The notes: generated from the sequence alone by a model not told the origin. DNA of 64,000 nucleotides from Calothrix brevissima NIES-22 (GCF_002367995.1 NZ_AP018207.1:3595083-3659082), one strand, 5' to 3'; positions 18,505-28,812 are shown, numbered from the stretch's first letter. Translations and numbers: made by a program.

Positions 18505-18765
18505 AACGCCCTCACCCTCAAGGGTGGGACTATACAAACAAAGCCTGCCTTTGCAGGCTGTATTATATAGCAATCCTAAATCATTTGTGAAATTTACAAA
18601 CTATCGGGAGCATCCCAATTTTGACGCAATACCCTTGAGGGTATTGCTATACCAACAAAGCCTGCCTTCGCAGGCTAAAAGTTTGATAGCCTGCGAAGGC
18701 AGGCTTCGTATTTCTAGCCCCACCCTTATAGGGTGAGGGCGTTTTTGCACATTTGGGATGCTCCC
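18505..18765. repeat. compound inverted-repeat element
   Basis: Arms AACGCCCTCACCCT (18505-18518) and the exact complement (18730-18743) flank several GCCTGC...GCAGGC hairpins. A second nested/overlapping pair is GGGAGCATCCCA (18606-18617) and its complement TGGGATGCTCCC (18754-18765). No coding sequence with credible composition lies inside. It looks like nested small palindromic elements. Confidence 0.7.
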
Positions 18766-18862
18766 CAAACTATCAGTTTTGTTTTCTTATTCACCCTTGA
18801 TTGAGTGCGATCGCTAAAATATCATTGAAAAATCTACCTATAAGCCTTAAAAACTATACCTC

Positions 18863-18995
18863 AATACGGTTCAGTTAGTGTCAAAAAACTGATTTGGCGT
18901 AGGTTGGGTTGACGTAAGGAAACCCAACACCAGCATCTATGTTGAGTTTTTGAAATTCAGGTTGGGTTGAGGCTTTGCGAAACCCAACCTACATT
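18863..18995. repeat. 135-bp dispersed inverted-repeat element, copy A (degenerate)
   Basis: It begins AATACGGTTCAGTTA and carries the internal arms GTAGGTTGGGTT / AACCCAACCTAC, as in copies at 28678 and 33098. The right terminal arm is lost (the sequence continues TTTAATGCAC). Confidence 0.8.
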
Positions 18996-19041
18996 TAATG
19001 CACTTATTTCTCTGTGAACTCTGCGTTCTCTGCGGTTTATT

Positions 19042-19602
19042 TTAACCTTTGCTTTGGGTAATTCCTGTAGAAGGTTTTTCGAGGAAATTCACCTGAGATA
19101 TAACCTGTGCGCGGATTGAATTAGCAGCCTGATTTGCAATTTCTTCTTTATCTGCATCAGTCAGCAAAACAGCAACTAAAAATTTGAGAACTTCTCGGTT
19201 AGAAATAAACTCTTCACCGTATAAATCATCTTGCAATAAAGTAGCTTCTAAATAAGGGATGAGTTCAGGAGAAGGCGATAGCAAATGCTGTTTAATGCAA
19301 GTTATTGCAGCTTCAGTTGCAGCTGTTGTAGCTACGCCTAAATTCCATGTTTCAACTATCAGTTTGATTTCACGGTTGAGTGATATACGCAGGGTTGATA
19401 AGCGCTCAAATAAAGATAGATTGAGGATTAGAGGTGGTAATCTATTCAACCAATCTAAACCAGCGCTAATAATAGAGTTTCCTTCATCTTCAATCCGAAC
19501 CGCATCATTCAACCATCCTTCCCCAAAAAGTAAATTTACAGCTTCTTGAGTCGTAATTAATTTACCTATGTCAGAATTTTTATTTTGTGGTTGCTGATTC
19601 AT
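19042..19602 (-). CDS. unrecognised protein downstream of the oxidoreductase
   Basis: 186 residues, soluble and mostly helical, with no signal peptide. Segments such as LITTQEAVNLLFGEGWL and ISNREVLKFLVAVLLTDAD show nothing diagnostic. It begins 16 bp after the stop of the FAD oxidoreductase on the same strand, so the two are very likely co-transcribed, which suggests a shared but unknown role. Confidence 0.65.
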   Translation of the reverse strand: MNQQPQNKNSDIGKLITTQEAVNLLFGEGWLNDAVRIEDEGNSIISAGLDWLNRLPPLILNLSLFERLSTLRISLNREIKLIVETWNLGVATTAATEAAITCIKQHLLSPSPELIPYLEATLLQDDLYGEEFISNREVLKFLVAVLLTDADKEEIANQAANSIRAQVISQVNFLEKPSTGITQSKG

Positions 19603-19618
19603 AAATTTATTATCTTTT

Positions 19619-21127
19619 TTAAATATTCCAATCGCGGCGGAAATGTAAGAAATTTTCGATAAATTCTATACGGGAAATATCAGTATTTAACTGTTGCTTG
19701 TGCCACTCTTGTACAGACTTTTCGATAATCTCGGCAAAACTAGGATAGATAGGCGATAAATTTTCTAACTGGTGAATTTTAAAATTTTGAGACATTGCCA
19801 AAGCAATTATATTAATTAATTCTCCTGCGGCTGCACCAAAAATTTCGGCTCCTAAAATTTTGCCGTTGCGTAATAATATTAATTTACAAATACCTGTGGT
19901 TTCGTTATGAATTTGGGCTGCGGCTACTGTTTTAAAATATTGTCTTACAACTAAAACTTCTTGCTGATGATATTGCTGCTTTGCTTTTTTCTCTGTCAAG
20001 CCTACTTGGGTTAACATCGGCTGAGAAAATACCGCTACAGGGATGCAACGATAATTAACCTGTGAGTTTGGCAAAAATAAGGCATTATTTAACGCTATTC
20101 TCGCTTCATATTTAGCAACATTGATAAAATCATAACCACCAATTACATCACCACAAGCGTAAATACGATGATTGGTAGTTTGCAGTTTTTTATTGACTGC
20201 TAAACGATGCTGATACCATTTCACGTTGACTGCTGCTAAATTGAGAGATTCAACATTTGGTTGTTGTCCAGTTGCTACTAAAATTTCATCAGTTTCAATA
20301 GCTTTATCTCCGGCTTGAACCCACTTTTTATCATCAATTCGCCTTACCTGGGTTACTTCAGTATTCGTAAAAATACGCACGCCATCCACTTGTAATTGTG
20401 CCTGAACTAACTGTGATATTTCTGGATCGATATTCGGTAAAATCTGGGAACGCTTGACGATAAAAGTTACATTACAACCTAATCTGGCTAAGGTTTGCGC
20501 AATTTCTATACTTTGGGGTACACCACCGAGAATCACCCAATCTTTTGGTGGTGTGGATGCGTGAGAATTAGAGACAGGAAGACTCCGCCCGTACATTAGG
20601 AATTGCCAAATATTCGAGAGGGTAAAGTAGCCTGTAGCCGATAATCCATCAATCTCTGGAATTGCGGGACGGGAACCAGTTGCTAGTAAATAGGTACGGG
20701 ATCTGAGAAGGCGTTGACCTATACCAGCGCTAGCATCGCCAATAGCAAATGCAAGATGGGGTGAAGATTGAAATTGACCATTATCAACAATTACATCCAC
20801 TCCCAGGGCGGCTAGGTTAGCGATAGAATGCTGCGCTTCTATATTGGAAACAACGCCTTGGGCATATAACATTGCCTCTGGTAAAACTACAGATATTGGC
20901 GATTTTTCTGGTGTTTCTAACTCACAGTTAGGAATACTTAAACCCACTGATTCACTCACATGCTGGGTTAGATTGGCAATTTCGCTAATTGCTTGGTGAT
21001 AAAAAAACCCGTAGTTGAGTTTAGGTTCTACCAAGGCGACTTTAGCGTGTAGTTGTTTAGCAACTAACGCCGCATAACGTGCAGTCAGACTGCCGCCAAT
21101 AATTACAATATCGTAGTCAATGGGCAT
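19619..21127 (-). CDS. FAD/NAD(P)-dependent oxidoreductase, lipoamide-dehydrogenase-like without redox disulfide
   Basis: 502 residues with the fold of pyridine-nucleotide disulfide reductases: FAD loop YDIVIIGGSLTARYAA, NAD loop WVILGGVPQSIEIAQTLARLG, second FAD motif IYACGDVIGG and a C-terminal dimerisation domain. The CxxxxC active-site pair that should follow the first FAD motif is absent (VEPKLNYGFFYHQAISEI), so it cannot be the glycine-cleavage L protein or a mercuric reductase. The ATG at 21127 is inside an ATGCCC heptamer repeat, which supplies the start codon; a TTG at 21175 would translate the repeat itself. Confidence 0.82.
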   Translation of the reverse strand: MPIDYDIVIIGGSLTARYAALVAKQLHAKVALVEPKLNYGFFYHQAISEIANLTQHVSESVGLSIPNCELETPEKSPISVVLPEAMLYAQGVVSNIEAQHSIANLAALGVDVIVDNGQFQSSPHLAFAIGDASAGIGQRLLRSRTYLLATGSRPAIPEIDGLSATGYFTLSNIWQFLMYGRSLPVSNSHASTPPKDWVILGGVPQSIEIAQTLARLGCNVTFIVKRSQILPNIDPEISQLVQAQLQVDGVRIFTNTEVTQVRRIDDKKWVQAGDKAIETDEILVATGQQPNVESLNLAAVNVKWYQHRLAVNKKLQTTNHRIYACGDVIGGYDFINVAKYEARIALNNALFLPNSQVNYRCIPVAVFSQPMLTQVGLTEKKAKQQYHQQEVLVVRQYFKTVAAAQIHNETTGICKLILLRNGKILGAEIFGAAAGELINIIALAMSQNFKIHQLENLSPIYPSFAEIIEKSVQEWHKQQLNTDISRIEFIENFLHFRRDWNI

Positions 21128-21215
21128 GGGGCATGGGGCATTGGGCATTGGGCATTGGGTATTTTTCTCCCTCAATTAATTACGAATTACAAATTACAAA
21201 TTACGAATTATTTAG
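21119..21215. repeat. ATGGGGC/ATTGGGC heptamers and ATTACAA repeats
   Basis: Heptamers on the minus strand read ATGCCCC/ATGCCCA (about 21121-21160). TACGAATTACAAATTAC units follow (about 21178-21212). The block overlaps the start of the oxidoreductase. Confidence 0.75.
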
Positions 21216-21276
21216 TTAGTGGCCAGTTGATAGTTAGAGGTAACTGGCCATTAACTGTTGATAACCGACACAAAAC

Positions 21277-22356
21277 TCAACACTCAGCAGTTATTACTGA
21301 GTTTAACGCTGTGAGTAGGCGTTGGTTATCGGTTTGAGTACGTACAGCTGTGCGGAAAAAGCGATCGCCTAGTTCTTTAAAACTCAAGCAATCGCGAATT
21401 AAAATTTGGTGATACGTCAGTAATTGCTGCTGCAACTGCGTAATTGACCGATTTGACTCGATCAGTAAAAAGTTGGCAGCACTGTTGTATGGTTTTAATC
21501 CTGGAATTGCCGCTAAACCCTGAAGGAGTTGAGTTCTTGCAGGTGGAAGCCATAACCAGGTCTGTTGTTGAAATTCCCTATCTTGAATTGCAGCAATGGC
21601 CGCTGCTGCTGCCAATGTGTTGACAGGCCAGGGATCGCGCCAATTCTGCCATTTTGATAGGCGGTCGGGATGAGCGATCGCATATCCCAGTCTGAGACCG
21701 GGCAGACTGTAGAATTTTGTAAGCGATCGCAACACTACTAAATTTTCATATTCCTGTACTAGCGCTATGAGACTTTGTTCCTCATCGGGCGACAAAAAGT
21801 CCATGAACGCTTCATCTACCACTACTAAGGCAAATCGCTCCAGGTAGGGAAGAATCGCTTCCCTGAAAAACAGCTTTCCCGTTGGATTATGGGGATTGTT
21901 TAAAAGTAGTCCCATGTCCTGAAAATTTTTGCTGCCTTTGTCAAGAAAAGCTGACAAATCAGCTGTCGATTCCCAGTTAACGGGAAACTCCAGTACTTGA
22001 GCGTTATATGCCGACAGAGTCCGGTAGTAGTCGCCAAAGGCTGGAGTTATGACAACGGTTGCGGCTAGCTGGGCTAATTCGCGACCAACTAAAGTAAGTA
22101 ATTCTGCAGAGCCATTACCCGGCAGAATCCACTCAAAAGGTAGTTGATGGAAGTGACTGAGAGCGAGCCTCAGGTCACTGTAACTAGGGTCTGGATAGTG
22201 CCGAAGATTACCTATGTGGGATTGAATAGCTGCGATCGCGCTATTTGGAGGCCCCAACGGGCTAATACTGGCAGAAAAATCCAGAATAGCAGCAGGGGGA
22301 CAGCCAGCTAGTGCTGCTGCCCAAGCTAAATTGCCCCCGTGTGCAGGTTGCCGCAT
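21277..22356 (-). CDS. cobD: threonine-phosphate decarboxylase CobD-like aminotransferase
   Basis: A 359-residue fold-type I PLP enzyme. It starts with HGGNLAWAAALAGCPPAAILDFSASISPLG, typical of CobD. Further motifs are NNPHNPTGKLF, VVVDEAFMDF and the PLP-lysine region LRSLTKFYSLPGLRLGY. CobD makes aminopropanol phosphate for the lower ligand arm of cobamides. HisC is the close relative, but the N-terminal motif favours CobD. In cyanobacteria it would serve pseudocobalamin synthesis. Confidence 0.85.
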   Translation of the reverse strand: MRQPAHGGNLAWAAALAGCPPAAILDFSASISPLGPPNSAIAAIQSHIGNLRHYPDPSYSDLRLALSHFHQLPFEWILPGNGSAELLTLVGRELAQLAATVVITPAFGDYYRTLSAYNAQVLEFPVNWESTADLSAFLDKGSKNFQDMGLLLNNPHNPTGKLFFREAILPYLERFALVVVDEAFMDFLSPDEEQSLIALVQEYENLVVLRSLTKFYSLPGLRLGYAIAHPDRLSKWQNWRDPWPVNTLAAAAAIAAIQDREFQQQTWLWLPPARTQLLQGLAAIPGLKPYNSAANFLLIESNRSITQLQQQLLTYHQILIRDCLSFKELGDRFFRTAVRTQTDNQRLLTALNSVITAEC

Positions 22357-22382
22357 TAAATCAAAGTTCCTAAAAAAAGAAC

Positions 22383-22667
22383 CTAAGCTTTTGGGGGTGC
22401 AACCTTTTCTCTAAACAACTTACCAGCAGAGAAAGCAGGAACCTTGGTAGCAGGAATTTCCATCTTTTCGTTGGTTTTGGGGTTACGACCTTCACGGGCT
22501 TTGCGTTCCCGTGATTCAAAAGAACCGAAGCCTACCAGGGTTACCTTATCGCCAGAGGATACAGCTTCAATGATGGTTTCCAAAGCCGCAGTCAGAACTG
22601 CATCTGCTTGCTTCTTGGTTACGCTAGCCTTTTCAGCTACTGCATCAACTAATTCACCTTTATTCAT
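22383..22667 (-). CDS. hup: HU-type nucleoid DNA-binding protein
   Basis: A 94-residue HU protein: MNKGELVDAVAEKASVTKKQ helical dimer region, GFGSFESRERKAREGRNPKT and the DNA-contacting arm, ending FREKVAPPKA. It bends DNA and organises the nucleoid; the Anabaena homologue is called HanA. The start is set by AAGGAG six bases before the ATG at 22667; the longer TTG start has no such site. It is immediately upstream of cobD on the same strand (26 bp gap). Confidence 0.95.
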   Translation of the reverse strand: MNKGELVDAVAEKASVTKKQADAVLTAALETIIEAVSSGDKVTLVGFGSFESRERKAREGRNPKTNEKMEIPATKVPAFSAGKLFREKVAPPKA

Positions 22668-22969
22668 ATCAAACTCCTTGAGGTTTATTTGAGATTCAGC
22701 ATAGACACAACCTGATGCATCCTTACGCAAATCTCTGTCTGTACTAATACAAAAGTCATCCTTTGGGAGCAGTTTTACTCAAAATGGCTGCAAATCCCAT
22801 CGGCTCGACTTTTCAATGAATCATTCTAAGGTGTAGTCGCCTGATGTGGATATATGAAACCGTTAATTTATATAGATTTCAGGATTTTTTGTGTTTTTAG
22901 GGTGATTGTTGCCCTCGAAACCACCCATTTTGTAGGAATAAATACTTAGTGAAAACCCTTGTGTCGAGG

Positions 22970-23125
22970 GTAGGGGGCAGGGAAGGGGGACAAGGAGGAG
23001 CCACTGCGTTGCGCGGGTTCCCCGCGTTGTAGCAAGTGGCGTTGACAAGGAGGATAAGGGAAGGGGGACAGGGGAAGAGAAAAATAATCAATGCCCCATG
23101 CCCCATGCCCCATGCCCCATGCCCT
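22970..23125. repeat. tandem-repeat block with inserted hairpin element
   Basis: GGACAAGGA-type units (about 22985-23070) are interrupted at about 22999-23041 by a hairpin element with arms GCCACT...AGTGGC. ATGCCCC heptamers follow (23090-23124), reaching the stop codon of the pentapeptide gene. Confidence 0.75.
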
Positions 23126-23618
23126 ACCTACAACCTAACGAGTCGCGAGTATCTACGCCAGTTTTAGAATTAACGCCGCTAGCTTTAGCGCAAAGTTTCT
23201 TAACTTGGATTCCATCTAAGACTGCATTAGTAAAATCTGCGCCTGTGATGTTAACTTCGTCAAAGGTTGAACGTAACATCATGGCTTCTGCAAAAATTCC
23301 ATCGCTTAAATCAGCATTTTTGAACTTGGCTAGATAGGCGATACCATTACTAAAATCAACGCCATGAAAGTTGACTCCCTGCAAAACCGTACCGTTAAAT
23401 ACGCCGCCGCGTAGGTCAGCATTGGTAAAATTGGCGTTTTCTAAATTGATATTGGTAAACTCTGAGCCAATGAGGGTTTGTCCAGAATAATCCTTACCTT
23501 TAAGTTCGTCGCCAGCAGAACGGGTAATACTGGAAGAACTTGCAGCTTGTGCTGATAGAGGAAATAAAAAAAGAACCATAGCTAAGACCAAGCTAGCTAG
23601 TACTCGCCTATACTTCAT
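23124..23618 (-). CDS. thylakoid-lumen-type pentapeptide repeat protein
   Basis: 164 residues: a signal peptide (1-26, ending SAQAA), then pentapeptide A(D/N)LXX repeats from about 50 to 135 (LENANFTNADLRGGVF, FKNADLSDGIF, ITGADFTNAVL). A conserved C-terminal tail has two Cys (KKLCAKASG, DSLGCR). It resembles plant lumenal TL15/TL17 pentapeptide proteins. Function is unknown; export to the lumen or periplasm is inferred from the leader. Confidence 0.85.
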   Translation of the reverse strand: MKYRRVLASLVLAMVLFLFPLSAQAASSSSITRSAGDELKGKDYSGQTLIGSEFTNINLENANFTNADLRGGVFNGTVLQGVNFHGVDFSNGIAYLAKFKNADLSDGIFAEAMMLRSTFDEVNITGADFTNAVLDGIQVKKLCAKASGVNSKTGVDTRDSLGCR

Positions 23619-23799
23619 AACTTTTGCTTAATAAATCTCAACAATTCTGCCATTAACTATTAAAGCCTACTGGAATGAAGTATGAAAAACTCCAGTTTGT
23701 TACTGACGTAATTTTGCTCAATGCCCAGTGCCCCATGCCCCATGCCCATCTCTTAGGATAGATAGATGTTGAAGTGCGATCGCAAACACAAAAAGATCT

Positions 23800-24939
23800 G
23801 TGGCTAATCAAGAATCAGAAATCGCCTCTTCTTTGGCGAGAACTCCTTTATATCAACTGGGTGTGCAACTAAAAGCACGCCTCACCAGCTTTGGTGGTTG
23901 GGAAATGCCGGTACAGTTTGCGGGGATTACCAGCGAACATGAAGCGGTGAGAAATGCTGCCGGCATGTTTGATATTTCCCACATGGGTAAATTTACTCTC
24001 GTCGGTGACAATCCAATTTCTCAACTACAGGCTTTAGTTCCCTCAGACTTAAACCGTCTCAAACCAGGTCAAGCACAATACACAGTATTGTTAAATCCTC
24101 AAGGCGGAATTATTGACGACATTATTGTTTATTACCAAGGTGAAGACAGCGCTGGTAAGCAACAAGTAGCAATTATTGTCAATGCGGCAACCACAGATAA
24201 AGATAAAGCATGGCTATTGCAACATCTAGACTTGAAAACAGCAGAATTTCAAGACCTGTCAAAAGATAAAGTGTTACTAGCTGTACAAGGGCCAAAAGCT
24301 ATTAATTATCTTCAGCCCCTTGTAGAAGCAGATTTACACCCCATCAAAGCATTTGGACACCTGCAAGCACCCATACTTGGCAAAACAGGCTTCCTCGCCC
24401 GTACAGGCTACACTGGCGAAGATGGATTTGAGGTCATGGTCGATCCTGAAGTGGGTATAGAATTGTGGCAAAGTCTTTATGATGCTGGTGTCATTCCTTG
24501 CGGTTTGGGTGCTAGAGATACCCTGAGACTAGAAGCGGCAATGGCACTTTATGGGCAAGATATCGATGACAACACTACACCCTTAGAAGCAGGTTTAGCT
24601 TGGCTGGTACACTTAGATACCAAAGGTGATTTTATTGGTCGTGCCGTTTTAGAACAGCAAAAAGCAGCAGGCTTGCAGCGTCGCTTGGTGGGTTTGCGGA
24701 TGTCTGGCAGGAATATTGCCCGTCATGGTTACCAAGTATTATCTTCAGGTACAGTAGTAGGGGAAGTTACTAGCGGTACAATCTCACCTACACTTGGTTA
24801 TCCTGTTGCCTTAGCCTATGTCCCTTCCAAGCTAGCCTCTGTTGGTCAGCAACTAGAAGTGGAAATTCGCGGTAAAACTTACCCCACATCTGTGGTTAAA
24901 CGACCTTTTTACCGTTCCCAAAATCGCGTGACTAACTAA
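23800..24939 (+). CDS. gcvT: glycine cleavage system T protein
   Basis: A 379-residue aminomethyltransferase that releases ammonia and passes the methylene group to tetrahydrofolate. Motifs: [46 protein letters not shown] and [21 protein letters not shown] start at 23800, 22 bp after a HIP1 site. It is followed by gcvH and gcvP on the same strand. No glycine riboswitch was recognised upstream. Confidence 0.97.
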   Translation: MANQESEIASSLARTPLYQLGVQLKARLTSFGGWEMPVQFAGITSEHEAVRNAAGMFDISHMGKFTLVGDNPISQLQALVPSDLNRLKPGQAQYTVLLNPQGGIIDDIIVYYQGEDSAGKQQVAIIVNAATTDKDKAWLLQHLDLKTAEFQDLSKDKVLLAVQGPKAINYLQPLVEADLHPIKAFGHLQAPILGKTGFLARTGYTGEDGFEVMVDPEVGIELWQSLYDAGVIPCGLGARDTLRLEAAMALYGQDIDDNTTPLEAGLAWLVHLDTKGDFIGRAVLEQQKAAGLQRRLVGLRMSGRNIARHGYQVLSSGTVVGEVTSGTISPTLGYPVALAYVPSKLASVGQQLEVEIRGKTYPTSVVKRPFYRSQNRVTN

Positions 24940-25080
24940 GCTAACGCACCTAAGCCAAATTCAAAAATTTTAAATTGGCAATCTACTATCTAAAAATTGC
25001 CAGTCAAAGTATGGTTAATTACCAGATATGCCTGGGATTTATCTTGAGGCAATAATTTTTTGATGTGATGAGGGAAATCT

Positions 25081-25464
25081 ATGGACTATCCTGAAGATTT
25101 AAAATACCTGGATACTCATGAATACGTGCGGTTAGAAGGGGAAATTGCTACCATTGGCATTACCGAATTTGCCGTAGATCAATTAGGCGATATCGTGTTC
25201 TTGGAATTACCTGAGGTTAGCGATGCAATTTCTAAGGGAGATAACATTGGCACGATTGAATCAGTAAAAGCCGTTGAATCCCTGAATGCGCCTGTTAGCG
25301 GTACGGTTATCGAACGCAATGACGAATTAATTGATAATCCAGAAATACTTGTAGACGATCCCTACGGTGAGGGGTGGTTTCTCAAGGTGCGCGTCAACGA
25401 TCCCGATGAAATCAATGACGCCTTGAGTGCAGAAGAGTATAACGCCTTGGTGGCAGGGGAATAG
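25081..25464 (+). CDS. gcvH: glycine cleavage system H protein
   Basis: A 127-residue lipoyl carrier that shuttles the aminomethyl group between P, T and L proteins. The lipoylated Lys is in [26 protein letters not shown] precedes the ATG. It is 141 bp after gcvT. Confidence 0.97.
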   Translation: MDYPEDLKYLDTHEYVRLEGEIATIGITEFAVDQLGDIVFLELPEVSDAISKGDNIGTIESVKAVESLNAPVSGTVIERNDELIDNPEILVDDPYGEGWFLKVRVNDPDEINDALSAEEYNALVAGE

Positions 25465-25473
25465 TGGCAGGGG

Positions 25474-25640
25474 GTAGGGGACAAGGAGGACAAGGAGGAC
25501 AAGGAGGACAAGGAGGACAAGGAGGACAAGGAATTTTAGATTTTAGATTTGCGATTTTAGATTGGAATCCAAAATCTAAAATCCAAAATCCAAAATTGTT
25601 TCAATGCCCCATGCCCAATGCCCCATGCCCAATTTCCTCA
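25474..25640. repeat. GGACAAGGA nonamer array and ATGCCCC heptamers between gcvH and gcvP
   Basis: About six uninterrupted 9-bp units (25478-25531) follow the gcvH stop. Then come AAAATC-type repeats (25535-25598) and ATGCCCC/ATGCCCA heptamers (25604-25633). A 66-codon frame here is repeat translation. Confidence 0.88.
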
Positions 25641-25684
25641 TATTTATTGCAAAATATTAAATAGTTCCATCGGGAGAGCAATTT

Positions 25685-28609
25685 GTGGTAAAAGCCCCTA
25701 TTCCCAAGTCTAGCGATCGCCAAATCTTAGACCAAAGGAAGCAAAAGTTAGATAATTTTATACAAAGGCATATTGGGCCGAACGCTGATGACATCAAGCA
25801 TATGCTCGATGTATTGGGTATTTCCAGCCTGGATGCATTAATCGAGCAAACTGTACCTCAAGGAATTCGCCTCAAGGGAGGATTAAAATTACCAGAGGCT
25901 CAATCTGAGTACGTAGCCTTGAGTCAATTAAAAAAAATTGCTGAGAAAAATCAAATTTTCCGTTCCTTTATTGGTATGGGTTATTACGACTGCATCACTC
26001 CACCAGTGATTGGGCGCAATATCCTAGAAAATCCCGGTTGGTATACGGCTTACACTCCTTATCAGCCAGAAATCGCTCAAGGACGCTTGGAAGCGCTGTT
26101 AAATTTCCAGACGCTAATTATAGATTTAACGGGTTTGGAAATTGCTAATGCTTCATTACTCGATGAAGGGACAGCCGCCGCCGAAGCTATGAGTTTGAGT
26201 TACGGTGTTTGTAAAAATAAAGCAAACGCCTATTTTGTTTCTCGTGATTGTCATCCCCAAACCATTGATGTACTGCAAACCAGGGCTAAACCTCTGGGGA
26301 TAAATATAATTATTGGCGAGCATCAAACCTTTGATTTTGAGCAACCAATATTTGGCGCAGTTCTGCAATACCCTGCTAGTGATGGCACAGTTTATGACTA
26401 CCGCGCTTTTATCGAAAAAGCCCATGCTAAGGGTGCATTGGTGACGGTAGCAGCAGATCCTCTAAGCTTAACTTTACTCACCCCTCCTGGTGAATTTGGG
26501 GCTGATATTGCCATTGGCAGTACCCAGCGTTTCGGTATTCCTTTGGGGTTTGGCGGACCTCATGCAGCATACTTTGCTACCAAGGAAGAGTATAAGCGGC
26601 AAGTTCCCGGGCGCATTGTTGGTGTATCCAAAGATGCCCAAGGTAAACCTGCATTACGTTTAGCTTTACAAACCCGCGAACAACATATTCGCCGGGAAAA
26701 AGCTACAAGTAATATTTGTACTGCTCAAGTTTTGTTGGCTGTGATGGCGAGTATGTACGCTGTTTATCACGGCCCAGATGGATTGAAGAATATTGCAGAG
26801 AATATCCATCAGCTAACTTTAATTTTGGCGGCTGGATTAAAGCGTTTAGGTTACAGCATCAGTTCTGAACCGTTTTTTGATACTTTGCGGGTAGAACTGG
26901 GAAGACGCAATTTAGAGACAATTCTCGCAGATTGCCAAGCACGTAATATTAATTTACGCATTTTTGCTGAGACTGCGGTGGGTATTTCTTTAGATGAGAC
27001 AACCACAGTCGATGATGTGATAGAACTATGGCAGATTTTTGCTAATAGCGATCGCCTAGATTTTGATTTTGCCGAAATAGCAGATGCGATCGCCACACAG
27101 CGATTATCGCCTTTACAAAACTCAACTTTTGCCCGTACCAGCAATTACCTAACTCACCCTGTATTTAACCGCTATCACTCGGAAACCGAGTTACTGCGTT
27201 ACCTACATCAGCTAGAAACTAAGGACTTATCTTTAACGACATCGATGATTCCCTTAGGATCTTGCACGATGAAGTTAAACGCCACTGCGGAGATGATACC
27301 CGTTACTTGGGCGGAATTTGGCAAGATTCATCCCTTTGCACCGCCATCTCAAACCCTGGGTTATCAAATCCTGTTTCAGCAACTAGAATCATGGTTAGCT
27401 GAAATTACAGGATTTGCGGGAATTTCTCTGCAACCAAACGCCGGTTCTCAAGGTGAATACGCCGGGTTGTTGGTGATTCACGAATATCATCAAAGCCGAG
27501 GCGAAGCACACCGCAACGTCTGTTTGATTCCTACCTCAGCACATGGAACCAACCCAGCGAGCGCGGTGATGTGTGGGATGAAAGTTGTTGCCGTCGCCTG
27601 TGATTCACAAGGTAATATTGACGTTAATGACCTCAAAGCTAAAGCCGAAAAACACAGTCACGAACTAGCAGCGTTAATGGTGACATATCCCTCAACTCAT
27701 GGCGTGTTTGAGGAAGCAATTCAAGAAATCTGTGCTGTGATTCACGAACATGGCGGACAAGTTTACATGGATGGGGCGAATATGAACGCCCAAGTGGGAA
27801 TTTGTCGCCCCGGCGATATTGGTGCGGATGTTTGTCACCTCAACTTACACAAAACTTTCTGTATCCCGCATGGCGGCGGTGGCCCTGGTATGGGGCCGAT
27901 TGGCGTGGCTTCCCATCTGGTAGAATTTCTCCCAGGACACCCATTAATCAAAACAGGCGGTACATTAGGGGCGGTAGCAGCTGCGCCTTGGGGTAGTGCT
28001 AGCATCCTGGTAATTTCTTGGATGTATATTGCCATGATGGGTGCAGATGGTTTAACCCAAGCCACTAAAGTCGCAATCCTCAACGCTAACTATATCGCCA
28101 AGCGACTTGAACAGTATTATCCCGTGTTATATCAAGGGAAAAATGGACTAGTTGCCCATGAATGTATTTTAGATTTGCGATCGCTCAAAAAATCCGCAGG
28201 TATCGAAATCGATGATGTCGCCAAACGGCTGATGGATTACGGCTTTCACGCGCCAACCGTCTCCTGGCCTGTGGCTGGTACAATCATGGTAGAACCCACA
28301 GAAAGCGAATCTCAAGAAGAATTAGATCGTTTTTGCGACGCTTTAATTGCTATTCGCCAAGAAATCGCCGAAATTGAATCAGGTAAAGTGGATGCGCAGG
28401 ATAACGTTTTGAAAAATGCGCCCCACACCGCCGAAAGCTTAATTACTGGCGAATGGAATCATCCCTATTCTCGCGAACAAGCAGCCTACCCCGCACCTTG
28501 GACTCGTCAACATAAATTCTGGCCGACTGTTGGTAGAATTGATGCAGCTTTTGGCGATAGGAATTTCGTCTGTTCTTGTTTACCAATGGAAGCTTATTCA
28601 CAGCAATAG
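25685..28609 (+). CDS. gcvP: glycine dehydrogenase (decarboxylating), P protein
   Basis: A 974-residue PLP enzyme that decarboxylates glycine and loads the H protein. The PLP lysine is in [20 protein letters not shown] (C-terminal half). [20 protein letters not shown] and the N-terminal [12 protein letters not shown] are typical. It is full length and homodimer type. GTG start with GGGAGAG 7 bp upstream. A strong terminator follows. Confidence 0.97.
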   Translation: MVKAPIPKSSDRQILDQRKQKLDNFIQRHIGPNADDIKHMLDVLGISSLDALIEQTVPQGIRLKGGLKLPEAQSEYVALSQLKKIAEKNQIFRSFIGMGYYDCITPPVIGRNILENPGWYTAYTPYQPEIAQGRLEALLNFQTLIIDLTGLEIANASLLDEGTAAAEAMSLSYGVCKNKANAYFVSRDCHPQTIDVLQTRAKPLGINIIIGEHQTFDFEQPIFGAVLQYPASDGTVYDYRAFIEKAHAKGALVTVAADPLSLTLLTPPGEFGADIAIGSTQRFGIPLGFGGPHAAYFATKEEYKRQVPGRIVGVSKDAQGKPALRLALQTREQHIRREKATSNICTAQVLLAVMASMYAVYHGPDGLKNIAENIHQLTLILAAGLKRLGYSISSEPFFDTLRVELGRRNLETILADCQARNINLRIFAETAVGISLDETTTVDDVIELWQIFANSDRLDFDFAEIADAIATQRLSPLQNSTFARTSNYLTHPVFNRYHSETELLRYLHQLETKDLSLTTSMIPLGSCTMKLNATAEMIPVTWAEFGKIHPFAPPSQTLGYQILFQQLESWLAEITGFAGISLQPNAGSQGEYAGLLVIHEYHQSRGEAHRNVCLIPTSAHGTNPASAVMCGMKVVAVACDSQGNIDVNDLKAKAEKHSHELAALMVTYPSTHGVFEEAIQEICAVIHEHGGQVYMDGANMNAQVGICRPGDIGADVCHLNLHKTFCIPHGGGGPGMGPIGVASHLVEFLPGHPLIKTGGTLGAVAAAPWGSASILVISWMYIAMMGADGLTQATKVAILNANYIAKRLEQYYPVLYQGKNGLVAHECILDLRSLKKSAGIEIDDVAKRLMDYGFHAPTVSWPVAGTIMVEPTESESQEELDRFCDALIAIRQEIAEIESGKVDAQDNVLKNAPHTAESLITGEWNHPYSREQAAYPAPWTRQHKFWPTVGRIDAAFGDRNFVCSCLPMEAYSQQ

Positions 28610-28631
28610 GTACTGGTAATACATAACTATT

Positions 28632-28670
28632 AAAAATCACGCAAGGACAAAACCTTTGCGTGATTTTATT
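28632..28670 (+). terminator. intrinsic terminator of gcvP
   Basis: A 12-bp perfect stem AAAATCACGCAA / TTGCGTGATTTT (28633-28644 with 28656-28667) is followed by ATTT, 23 bp after the gcvP stop. Confidence 0.85.
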
Positions 28671-28677
28671 TATATAG

Positions 28678-28812
28678 CAATACGGTTCAGTTAGCGTCAA
28701 AAAACTGATTGGTGTAGGTTGGGTTGAGGGACGAAACCCAACATTTTCGACGCTTTGTTGGGTTTCACTTCGTTCAACCCAACCTACATTTATCCTTAAC
28801 TGAACCGTATTG
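28678..28812. mobile_element. 135-bp MITE-like inverted-repeat element, copy B (intact)
   Basis: The terminal arms CAATACGGTTCAGTTA (28678-28693) and the exact complement (28797-28812) are 16 bp and perfect. Internal arms are GTAGGTTGGGTT and AACCCAACCTAC. No coding capacity. Copies lie at 18863 and 33098. Confidence 0.8.

Noticed and set aside
18524-18736. 70-codon reading frame
   Set aside because: Lies entirely inside the compound inverted-repeat element and encodes palindrome-derived sequence.
19619-21127. glycine cleavage L protein (lipoamide dehydrogenase)
   Set aside because: Close to gcvT-gcvH-gcvP and similar fold, but it lacks the CxxxxC redox pair.
23619-23799. glycine riboswitch upstream of gcvT
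   Set aside because: No aptamer-like conserved segments; the leader holds ATGCCCC repeats and a HIP1 site instead.
25464-25664. 66-codon frame between gcvH and gcvP
   Set aside because: Made of nonamer and heptamer repeats; the frame exists only because the 9-bp unit has no stop.
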